A DNA stretch of 64,000 nucleotides from Silvibacterium bohemicum. GTDB lineage: Bacteria; Acidobacteriota; Terriglobia; Terriglobales; Acidobacteriaceae. The notes beneath the pieces are model-generated. The model made no database searches and had not been told where the DNA came from. It saw nothing but the letters and a program-made list of their open reading frames with translations. Numbering within the stretch: position 1 is the stretch's first letter; each line of letters begins with the position of its first letter. The stretch lies in contig NZ_LBHJ01000012.1 in NCBI RefSeq assembly GCF_001006305.1, positions 819,338 to 883,337 of the forward strand, read 5' to 3'. The translations under genes and the position numbers were made by a program. This document shows positions 57,225 to 64,000 of the stretch, one piece after another.

Positions 57225-58700
57225 GTGTTTAAGGCCAACCTTCCGTGCACCGGAAGAACAGTAGTAACGTGGGCGTTAGCAGCCGCTTCGGCCGTTGCGG
57301 CAAGTCCCCAGGCAGTCGCTCAGCTAGGCGGAAACTCCAGTGGCGGAGTAGTGCAGCCCGCCGCGCCTATCCAGATCACCCAGCCGCAGATCAATAGCAC
57401 TACCTACCAGGGCAGCGAAACTACAGACAAGGCTACCGACGGCGTTCTGCAGCTTTCTCTCGATGACGCGATCGCACGCGGTCTCAAACACAATCTTGGT
57501 CTTATCCTGACCACCCAGAGCGTGCAAAGCTCGCACGGCTCGCAGCTTGATGAGCTGCAGGCGCTGCTGCCTACGGTGACGGGCAACATCAAGGAGTCGG
57601 TGCAGCAGACCGACCTCCAGGCGCTTGGCCTGCGCGGCGCCGGGTTTCCGGCGATCATCGGGCCTTACGGGTACACCGACATCCGCGCCACGCTGAAGTG
57701 GTCGCTGCTGGACCTTTCCGCGCTCCAGAACTACCTGGCATCGAAGCATAACTTTGAAGGATCGAAGCTCTCGGCGACCGATGCCCGGGACCTGGTAGTT
57801 CTGACCGTGGGAAATGCTTATCTGACCTGCATCGCCGATAAGTCCCGCATCGATTCGGCGCAGGCGCAGGTGGATACTTCGAAGATTTCGCTGGATCAGG
57901 CTGTCGCCAATCATCAGGCGGGCACGGCTCCGCTGCTCGATGAGCTGCGCGCGCGGGTCGATTACCAGACGCAGCAACAGACGCTGATCAGCACTACAAA
58001 TCAATACGAAAAAGACAAGCTGGCGCTGGCTCGCGCCATCGGTCTGCCGCTGGAGCAGAAGTTTACCCTCACCGATCAGGCTCCCTATGCGCCGCTCGAC
58101 AATCTGAGCGCCGATGACGCGGTCAAGCAGGCGCTCGGTGCGCGCAGCGATCTGAAGGCTCTGCAAGAGCAGGTAAACGCGGCGGAGCACGCGCGCAAGG
58201 CGGCCACCGACGAACGGCTGCCCGTCGTCAGCTTTACCGGAGATTACGGCGATATCGGCGTGAATGTGGGACATTCGCATGGCACCTTCGACGCCACCGG
58301 CAATCTCGACGTGCCAGTCTTCGAGGAAGCCAAGCTTCGCGGCGACGCCAAGCAGGCGCAATCGCAGCTGGACCAGCAGCGAGCGCGTCTCAGTGACATC
58401 CAAGGACAGATAGGCGCCGATGTGCGCGACAGCATCCTCGATATTCAGTCCGCGGCGAAGCAGGTGGAAGTTTCTCGCAGCAATGTCGAACTGGCGAAGG
58501 AAGCGTTGAGCGAGGCGCAGCAGCGCTATCAGGCAGGCGTATCGGATAACCTCGCCGTGTCCCAGGCGCTGCAGGCGATGGCTCAGGCCGACGATCAGTA
58601 TGTGAGCAGCCTTTATCAGCACAATGTTGCAAAGCTCTCCCTGGCGCGTGCGCTGGGAGTAGCGGATCAGAAGTACCAGGTTTATGTGGGAGGGAAGTAA
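57225..58700 (+). CDS. TolC-family outer-membrane efflux protein
   Basis: A 491-residue outer-membrane channel subunit with a signal peptide ending near AVAQL. It has the TolC duplicated alpha-hairpin pattern: LSLDDAIARGLKHNLGL near residue 85, TLKWSLLDLSALQNYLASK near 165, VGNAYLTCIADKSRIDSAQAQVDTSK near 195, and the second repeat QSQLDQQRARLSDIQGQIGADVRDSILDIQSA near 375. GTG start behind GGAG. It is followed 2 bp later by an EmrA-like adaptor, so the two form an export duct for small molecules. Confidence 0.92.
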   Translation: MFKANLPCTGRTVVTWALAAASAVAASPQAVAQLGGNSSGGVVQPAAPIQITQPQINSTTYQGSETTDKATDGVLQLSLDDAIARGLKHNLGLILTTQSVQSSHGSQLDELQALLPTVTGNIKESVQQTDLQALGLRGAGFPAIIGPYGYTDIRATLKWSLLDLSALQNYLASKHNFEGSKLSATDARDLVVLTVGNAYLTCIADKSRIDSAQAQVDTSKISLDQAVANHQAGTAPLLDELRARVDYQTQQQTLISTTNQYEKDKLALARAIGLPLEQKFTLTDQAPYAPLDNLSADDAVKQALGARSDLKALQEQVNAAEHARKAATDERLPVVSFTGDYGDIGVNVGHSHGTFDATGNLDVPVFEEAKLRGDAKQAQSQLDQQRARLSDIQGQIGADVRDSILDIQSAAKQVEVSRSNVELAKEALSEAQQRYQAGVSDNLAVSQALQAMAQADDQYVSSLYQHNVAKLSLARALGVADQKYQVYVGGK

Positions 58701-58702
58701 CG

Positions 58703-59944
58703 GTGGCCGACGAAAAGCCGGAGCAGCAAAACGACAATAATAAGCAGCGAGACGAGCGGCCGGAGCCGCCGCCACAGAAGTCGCGGCGCAGGTTCATCGT
58801 TATTGGTGTGGTCGCGGTCCTGGTGGTGGGAGCCGTCCTTTTCTGGTGGCATTCCACTTACTACGAGGACACGGACGACGCCCAGGTCAACGGTCATCTC
58901 ATCCAGATCAGCGCGCGTATCACCGGACACGTGGTGAAGCTGAACGTGGATGAGAACCAGTATGTCGACGCCGGCACGGTGCTGGTCGAGGTCGACCCCA
59001 AGGACTACGAGGTCGCCGTGCAGCAGGATGAAGCCAACCTGCAGAGCGCGGAAGCTGCGTACGAAGCGGCCAAGGTCAACGTTCCGGTCATCAATATCAA
59101 CACGGGCAGCACTCTGAGTTCGGCCGGAGCAGACGTCTCCAGCGCCACGGCCACAGTGGCTCAAACGCAGAAGCAGCTCGAAGCGGCGGAGGCCGGAGTA
59201 GCCCAGGCGGAAGCCAATAACACCAAGTCGCAGCTTGACCTGGAGCGTTATATCCCGCTGGTGCAGAAGGACGTTATCTCCAAGCAGCAGTTCGACGCAG
59301 CGGTAGCTGCGGCGAATGGCAACAAGGCCGCGCTGGCCCAGTCACAGGCCAATCTGCTGGCTGCGCAGGATGGCGTGCGCATCGCCCGCGACCGGGTTGC
59401 GCAGGCTCAGGCCAGCTTCAAGACGGCGCAGACCGCGCCGCAACAGGTGGCTATCCAGAAGGCCAAAGCGGATCAAGCGGCGGCTGAGGTGGAGCAGGTC
59501 CGCGCTCAACTCGACCAGGCCAAGCTGAACCTCAGCTACACCAAGATCGTGGCTCCGGTCGCCGGTATCGTGACTCGCAAGAGCGTCGAAATCGGCCAGA
59601 ACGTGAGCGTCGGGCAGAACATGATGACGCTGGTTTCGCTGGACGATATCTGGATCACGGCCAACTTCAAGGAGACGCAGCTCGATCACATGCGCGCCGG
59701 TCAGGCCGTGACCGTGACCGTTGATGCCTACGGCGGCCGCAAATACGATGGCAAGATCTCGCAGATCGGTGGCGCGACCGGCTCCGTTCTGAGCCTCTTT
59801 CCGCCGGAAAATGCGACCGGAAATTACGTCAAGGTCGTCCAGCGCATTCCGGTGCGTATCGACCTCACCGATCCGAAGCAAAACTCCGACCATCTGCTGC
59901 GTCCCGGCATGTCTGTCGAGCCGAAGGTGCGTGTAAAAAATTAG
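58703..59944 (+). CDS. EmrA/HlyD-family membrane fusion protein
   Basis: 413 residues: charged cytoplasmic N-terminus (rich in Gln, Asn, Arg), one membrane helix (FIVIGVVAVLVVGAVLFWW near 32-50), DTDDAQVNGHLIQISARITGHVVKLNVDENQYVDAG lipoyl half, a long coiled-coil hairpin (about 110-270), then YTKIVAPVAGIVTRKSVEIGQNVSVGQNMMTLVSLDDIWITANFKET. It bridges an inner-membrane transporter to TolC. The expected EmrB/MFS or ABC gene is absent: a terminator follows at once, then dps. GTG start. Confidence 0.93.
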   Translation: MADEKPEQQNDNNKQRDERPEPPPQKSRRRFIVIGVVAVLVVGAVLFWWHSTYYEDTDDAQVNGHLIQISARITGHVVKLNVDENQYVDAGTVLVEVDPKDYEVAVQQDEANLQSAEAAYEAAKVNVPVININTGSTLSSAGADVSSATATVAQTQKQLEAAEAGVAQAEANNTKSQLDLERYIPLVQKDVISKQQFDAAVAAANGNKAALAQSQANLLAAQDGVRIARDRVAQAQASFKTAQTAPQQVAIQKAKADQAAAEVEQVRAQLDQAKLNLSYTKIVAPVAGIVTRKSVEIGQNVSVGQNMMTLVSLDDIWITANFKETQLDHMRAGQAVTVTVDAYGGRKYDGKISQIGGATGSVLSLFPPENATGNYVKVVQRIPVRIDLTDPKQNSDHLLRPGMSVEPKVRVKN

Positions 59945-59966
59945 CGGATATCGGGCTAAATCATAG

Positions 59967-60005
59967 AAAGCCGAGCCCTTTCCCACGGGAAGGGCCTCGG
60001 CTTTT
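59967..60005 (+). terminator. intrinsic terminator of the tolC-emrA operon
   Basis: Long stem AAAGCCGAGCCCTT / AAGGGCCTCGGCTTT with one bulged base and a 9-base loop, ending in CTTTTCTG. It closes the operon 22 bp past the emrA-like stop. Confidence 0.9.
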
Positions 60006-60138
60006 CTGTTGCAATCTCCTTCGCCGGATACATCCTCGTAAGCTGCTGATAGCAGGCTGGTTAATGGCCGACTGGCACGCAGAATTTAATGCCCCTCTCT
60101 GCATCCGTCGCGCATCAAAAGACCGAAGGAGATCCCAA

Positions 60139-60741
60139 ATGAGCAACACTGCTTTGAAGGAAACCCCCACCAAGAGCGTCGACCACATCACTCCCCACTG
60201 GCGGCAGAACGCCAAAGAAATCCAGAAGTTCGGCACGGTCATCAAGGACCTGCCCATTGGCATCGATGAAAAGGCTCGCCAGCAGATCTGCGAGGCCCTG
60301 AATGTACTTCTGGCGGACACGGCGAGCCTTCGCGACCTCTACAAGAAGTCGCACTGGCAGGTAGGCGGGCCGACTTTCTACCAGCTGCATCTTCTGTTCG
60401 ACAAGCACTTTGAGCAGCAGGTGGAGTTGGTCGACCTGCTGGCGGAGCGCATTCAGATCCTGGGCGGCGTCAGCGTGGCCATGGCTCACGATATCGCCGA
60501 GCTCACGCGCCTCAATCGCCCACCGAAGGGACGCGAAGAGGTTCCGGTGCAGATTTCGCGGCTGCTCGAAGCGCATGCGCTCATCCTGAAGGACGCGCGG
60601 GTGTGGGCCAAGAAGGCTGCCGACCTGGGCGACGACGGCACCAACGATCTGCTGGTCAGCAATGTCATCCGCACCAACGAAATGCAGGTCTGGTTCGTGA
60701 GCGAGCACTTGGTCGATATGCCGCTGGTCTTCGCCCAATAA
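60139..60741 (+). CDS. dps: Dps-family DNA-binding ferritin-like protein
   Basis: A 200-residue mini-ferritin that oxidises and stores iron and shields DNA. The ferroxidase site residues are in SLRDLYKKSHWQVGGPTFYQLHLLFDKHFEQQVELVDLLAERIQILGG, split over helices A and B: His, Asp and Glu are all present. The N-terminal ~25 residues contain scattered Lys that could contact DNA. GAAGGAG precedes the ATG at 60139; the longer frame to 60064 is not needed. Confidence 0.94.
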   Translation: MSNTALKETPTKSVDHITPHWRQNAKEIQKFGTVIKDLPIGIDEKARQQICEALNVLLADTASLRDLYKKSHWQVGGPTFYQLHLLFDKHFEQQVELVDLLAERIQILGGVSVAMAHDIAELTRLNRPPKGREEVPVQISRLLEAHALILKDARVWAKKAADLGDDGTNDLLVSNVIRTNEMQVWFVSEHLVDMPLVFAQ

Positions 60742-60773
60742 CCATCGAATAACGGGCCGTTTCACTGACGGCT

Positions 60774-60805
60774 GGGCCGCGAATCCTGCGATTCGCGGCC
60801 CTTTT
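60774..60805 (+). terminator. intrinsic terminator after dps
   Basis: Perfect 12-bp stem GGGCCGCGAATC / GATTCGCGGCCC with a CTGC loop, followed by TTTTG. Confidence 0.92.
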
Positions 60806-60877
60806 GATTCTGTCGAATCGTTTTCCGGTTGCTCTACATCTTTTCTGTATCCGACAATTGTAGAAAACGTAAGGTAA

Positions 60878-61852
60878 GTGGGGGCCCCGGCCGTGCCAGT
60901 CGCGCTTGATTTCTTCTTAAAATACGGCTATTGGATTCTGTTCCTCTGGGTCATGATCGAGCAGCTGGGAGTGCCTATCCCCAGCGTGCCTCTTCTGCTC
61001 ACCGCCGGCACGCTCACGGCGACCCATAAGCTCTATCTCCCGCTGGTGCTGGTTTCCATCATGTTCGGGAGCCTGGTCAGCGACAGCCTCTGGTACGTGA
61101 TGGGCAAGCGCTATGGCGGCGCGGTGGTGAAGCTTCTCTGCCGGCTTTCCATGGAGAGCTCGACCTGCGTCCGCAAAACAGAGAGCTACTTCACGAAGCG
61201 CGGTCCGACTGCGCTGCTGCTGGCGAAATTTATCCCCGGACTGGGCAGCGTGGCTGCGCCGATCGCCGGCCAGACGCTGATGCCGTTCAGCTCGTTTTTG
61301 CTCTTCGACGCCGCTGGCGTCCTGATCTGGGCTCTTACCTTTGTGCTGGGCGGCCGCTTCTTCGGGGATGTCCTCAAGCGCCATCCCAATGCGCTGAGCT
61401 GGGTCGGCCATTTTGCCGTCCTGCTCTTTACCCTGCTTTTGCTGGGGTTTCTGTTCCACCGCTTTATGCGGCAGCGGGCCTTCCTGCGCGAGATTCGCAC
61501 GGCGCGCGTCGATCCCCACGAGCTGAAGGAGATGCTGGACCGCGGCCAGGAAGTTTATATCGTCGATCTGCGTCACCCGCTCGATTACCTTCCCGATCCG
61601 CGGACATTGCCGGGAGCGGTTCTGTTGACGCCGGACAAACTGGTCCTGCAGAGCGACGAGATTCCCCGCGACCGCGACGTGGTTCTCTTCTGCACCTGCC
61701 CCAGTGAAGCGACAGCGGCCAAGATGGCCCTGGCCATTCGCAAGCTGGGCATTTACCGGGTGCGGCCTCTGCTGGGTGGCTTCGACGAGTGGAAGCGGCT
61801 TGGCTTTCCGCTGGTGGAGATTCCGCCGCAAGCCAGAGAGATGACCGCATAG
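60878..61852 (+). CDS. DedA-family membrane protein fused to a rhodanese domain
   Basis: 324 residues. Residues ~1-205 are a DedA/VTT protein: FLWVMIEQLGVPIPSVPLLLTAGTL, YVMGKRYGG, FIPGLGSVAAPIAGQTLMPFSSFLLFDAAGVLIW and a further helix near 185. Residues ~215-320 form a rhodanese domain with EVYIVDLRHPLDYL and the catalytic cysteine loop LFCTCPSEATAAKMA. DedA proteins flip or transport polyprenyl and phospholipids. The attached sulfurtransferase domain probably faces the cytoplasm. GTG start at 60878; GTG 60893 is possible. Confidence 0.92.
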   Translation: MGAPAVPVALDFFLKYGYWILFLWVMIEQLGVPIPSVPLLLTAGTLTATHKLYLPLVLVSIMFGSLVSDSLWYVMGKRYGGAVVKLLCRLSMESSTCVRKTESYFTKRGPTALLLAKFIPGLGSVAAPIAGQTLMPFSSFLLFDAAGVLIWALTFVLGGRFFGDVLKRHPNALSWVGHFAVLLFTLLLLGFLFHRFMRQRAFLREIRTARVDPHELKEMLDRGQEVYIVDLRHPLDYLPDPRTLPGAVLLTPDKLVLQSDEIPRDRDVVLFCTCPSEATAAKMALAIRKLGIYRVRPLLGGFDEWKRLGFPLVEIPPQAREMTA

Positions 61853-61934
61853 GCTAGCCCGCATCTTCACCAAACTTTCGGTCCGCAGGGTTACCTAATA
61901 TGCTAACTTCCTAGGACGACCACTGAGGAGATTC

Positions 61935-62168
61935 ATGGCCTGGGTAGAGACCTATCACTGCGATGTCTGCGGAAAACCGAGGACTGAAGAAGCCACCGAC
62001 TGGTGGCTGTCCTGGAACGAAGTCACCGAGCCGACTCCGGGGGCTGAATATCAGCCCGTACTCAAGGTCACTCCATGGAACGTGTTTCTCTCCCATGACG
62101 CGAAGGTGAAGCACCTCTGCGGTGCACGCTGCGCCCAGACCCATATGGACCGCTGGATGCACAGCTAG
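61935..62168 (+). CDS. small CxxC zinc-binding-like protein
   Basis: 77 residues: YHCDVCGKPR at the start and HLCGARCAQTHMDRWM at the end give two Cys pairs suited to bind one zinc. The middle is Trp-rich (EATDWWLSWNEV). GAGGAG lies 5 bases before the ATG. It is a compact, well-formed small gene with its own ribosome site, but I know no function. Confidence 0.78.
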   Translation: MAWVETYHCDVCGKPRTEEATDWWLSWNEVTEPTPGAEYQPVLKVTPWNVFLSHDAKVKHLCGARCAQTHMDRWMHS

Positions 62169-62305
62169 TCAGCCGCTGTTCTGAGTGGTGCAGCGGCCGT
62201 AGGAGTTTCGGTTTCTCCGGCCGAACAACAGCCGCTCCATCAGCCCCTTCATCGAGAGATAAGATAAAGAGTCGCGCAGGCTGCTCCGCGCGCAGAGGAA
62301 CCCGT

Positions 62306-63883
62306 TTGGCATACGAAGACCTGAGAGATTGGATCAAAGCGCTGGACAAGGCGGGCGAACTGAAGCGCATTCGCCAGGAAGTCGATCCCGTTCTGGAGAT
62401 CGCGGAGATTACCGATCGCGCCTCGAAGGCGGGCAAGAAGAACGGCGTAAAGGGCTATGCGCCGGGCGGTCCCGCGCTGCTCTTTGAGAACGTGAAGGGG
62501 TATCCCGGCGCTCGCGTTCTGATGAACCAGTTCGGCAGCGAGCGGCGCATGAAGCTGGCTCTGGGCGTCGATTCGCTGGACGACATTGCCGGGCGCATCC
62601 GTGCCTTCATGGAGATCAAATCGCCGGAAGGCTTCCTCGAAAAGTTCAAGATGCTGCCCATGCTGGCCGAGGTGGGGAAGTTCTTCCCGAAGACCATCGC
62701 AGCCAAGGATGCGGCATGCAAGGAAGTGATCCATCGCGAGAAGATCAATGTTCTCGATTTTCCCGTTCTGCAGTGCTGGCCGCTCGATGGAGGCCGCTTC
62801 ATCACGCTGCCTTGCGTGGTCACGCGCGATCCGAAGACGGGCAAGCGCAACATGGGCATGTACCGCATGCAGGTCTATGACGGACAGACCACCGGCATGC
62901 ACTGGCAGCGCCAGAAGAACGCCGCCGAACATCTGCGCGAGCGGCTGCGCGCCGCGTCAGGATCGACGGCTGCCGAGCATGTGAATGCGATGGCCGCGAC
63001 CGCCGGCGGCACGACCAGCATCGCTCTGGGCAAGGTGAAAGAAGATCGCATGGAAGTTGCTGTAGCCATCGGCACTGATCCGGCGACGACCTTTTCGGCG
63101 ATCGTGCCGGCTCCGCCTGAGGTCGAAGAGTTTGTCATCTCCGGATTCCTGCGTCAGAAGCCGGTCGAGCTGGTGAAGTGCGAGACCGTGGATCTCGAAG
63201 TTCCGGCGCACGCCGAGATCGTTCTCGAAGGCTACGTGAAGCTCGATGAGCTGCGCACTGAGGGGCCTTTCGGCGACCACACCGGCTTCTACACCATGGA
63301 AGAGGAGTATCCGGTCTTCCACATTACCTGCATCACGCACCGCAAAGACCCGGTCTACTCCGCCACTATTGTGGGCAAGCCTCCGATGGAGGACGCGTGG
63401 ATGGGCAAGGCGGTCGAGCGTATCTTCCTGCCGCTGATGAAGCTCACGCTGCCGGAGATTGTGGACATTAACCTGCCCGTCGAGGGCGTCTTCCACAACC
63501 TGATGATCGTGGCGATTCGCAAGAGCTACGCGGGGCAGGCGCGCAAGGTGATGAACGGCATCTGGTCGATGGGGCAGGCCATGTTCACGAAGTGCATCAT
63601 TGTGGTGGATGAAGACTGCGATGTGCAGGATCTGGGCGAGGTCGTGTTGCGAACCACCAACAACATCGATCCCGAACGCGATACGGCTTTCACTCTGGGG
63701 CCGGTCGATTCGCTCGACCACGCCTCACGCCTGCCGAACTACGGCAGCAAGATAGGCATCGACGCCACGCGCAAGTGGGCCGCAGAGGGATTTAACCGAC
63801 CCTGGCCTCCGATGATCGAGATGGATGCGGGGACCAAAGCTCGGGTGGATGCGATTTGGAAGAAGCTGGGGCTGGAGGACTAG
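62306..63883 (+). CDS. UbiD-family prenylated-FMN decarboxylase
   Basis: A 525-residue decarboxylase: YEDLRDWIKALDKAGELKRI at the start, LDFPVLQCWPLDGGRFITLPCVVTRDPKTGKRNMGMYRMQ near residue 150-190, and the catalytic Glu region ELRTEGPFGDHTGFYTMEEEYPVFH near 320. It begins with TTG, preceded by AGAGGAA. It needs prenyl-FMN made by a UbiX enzyme not in this window. UbiD acts in quinone synthesis, but relatives decarboxylate other aromatics, so the pathway is open. Confidence 0.93.
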   Translation: MAYEDLRDWIKALDKAGELKRIRQEVDPVLEIAEITDRASKAGKKNGVKGYAPGGPALLFENVKGYPGARVLMNQFGSERRMKLALGVDSLDDIAGRIRAFMEIKSPEGFLEKFKMLPMLAEVGKFFPKTIAAKDAACKEVIHREKINVLDFPVLQCWPLDGGRFITLPCVVTRDPKTGKRNMGMYRMQVYDGQTTGMHWQRQKNAAEHLRERLRAASGSTAAEHVNAMAATAGGTTSIALGKVKEDRMEVAVAIGTDPATTFSAIVPAPPEVEEFVISGFLRQKPVELVKCETVDLEVPAHAEIVLEGYVKLDELRTEGPFGDHTGFYTMEEEYPVFHITCITHRKDPVYSATIVGKPPMEDAWMGKAVERIFLPLMKLTLPEIVDINLPVEGVFHNLMIVAIRKSYAGQARKVMNGIWSMGQAMFTKCIIVVDEDCDVQDLGEVVLRTTNNIDPERDTAFTLGPVDSLDHASRLPNYGSKIGIDATRKWAAEGFNRPWPPMIEMDAGTKARVDAIWKKLGLED

Positions 63884-63909
63884 CCGTCCAGGCAATCGCG
63901 CTTCGCGTC
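63881..63909 (+). repeat. short dispersed repeat, copy 2
   Basis: TAGCCGTCCAGGCAATCG followed by CGCTTCGCGTC begins at the stop codon TAG of the UbiD gene. It is the partner of the minus-strand copy at 22199-22227. Confidence 0.6.
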
Positions 63910-64000
63910 TTCTCAAACTCTTTGGCCGTCATTCTTGTATCTATGAAGGATCGACAGTTTAGGTAGAGACTGTTGAGGTGGGGGAGCACTTTGTATTGCT

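Noticed and set aside
57324..58775. 483-codon minus-strand open frame
   Set aside because: Antisense shadow of the TolC-family gene; no family motifs.

Overview
The window is a GC-rich stretch of bacterial chromosome, most likely from a member of the Acidobacteriaceae (Acidobacteriota). The strongest pointer is the gene at 22920-25352, an FtsX/MacB-type permease of the 'acidobacterial duplicated orphan permease' (ADOP) class. A DUF1800 protein, a CHAD/Ppx/PPK polyphosphate neighbourhood and several intergenic repeat families fit the same group. The window is densely coded and chromosomal in character. I found no rRNA, tRNA, CRISPR array, prophage or plasmid gene. The only mobile-element trace is a frameshifted REP-associated tyrosine transposase (RAYT).

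Layout. 2-2269: end of a RecQ helicase and a mutM glycosylase. 2326-5375: carbonic anhydrase, then a TetR regulator, ring-cleaving dioxygenase and esterase that look like a quinone-detoxification unit. 5390-8555: murB, convergent with a Tat-exported phospholipase C. 8820-11416: a molybdate operon (regulator, modA, modB, modC). 11584-14824: thrC-thrB, a candidate small RNA, and trxA. 14925-20272: a hydratase, a frameshifted coiled-coil gene, a DUF1800 protein, and an ArsR/AHSA1/DUF1801 operon with a very clear operator. 20297-27605: the rpsP-khpA-rimM-trmD-rplS-rnhB translation cluster on the minus strand, interrupted by the oppositely oriented ADOP gene. 27866-31576: two esterases, the RAYT with flanking inverted REP elements, and small proteins. 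31844-38787: an ATP-grasp plus GCS2-type ligase pair, a GAF/DHp protein without a kinase ATPase domain, a beta-lactamase-fold hydrolase, a degenerate M28 peptidase and a Tat-exported Ntn hydrolase. 39509-41311: an exported protein made of seven identical-length 16-residue proline-rich units, followed by two uncharacterised membrane proteins. 41380-47887: aldo/keto reductase, M29 aminopeptidase, GH18 protein, FKBP isomerase and a GT39 glycosyltransferase. 47851-56142: polyphosphate-related genes (CHAD, ppx, SixA, ppk) around a UbiA-like/methyltransferase operon. 56356-63883: a sigma-like protein, TolC plus EmrA without EmrB, Dps, a DedA-rhodanese fusion, a small zinc protein and a UbiD decarboxylase.

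The best candidates for undescribed biology are four. First, the repetitive exported peptide precursor at 39509-39916 with its two membrane-protein neighbours; every unit boundary copies a signal-peptidase-like motif. Second, a TAGGG-type G-rich repeat that begins at, or overlaps, the stop codons of four genes, always with the G-rich strand in the mRNA. Third, the small RNA or attenuator candidate between thrB and trxA. Fourth, the RAYT with its paired 52-nt inverted REP elements.

All calls rest on reading the sequence and translated frames. Family names come from recognised motifs, not from database searches.
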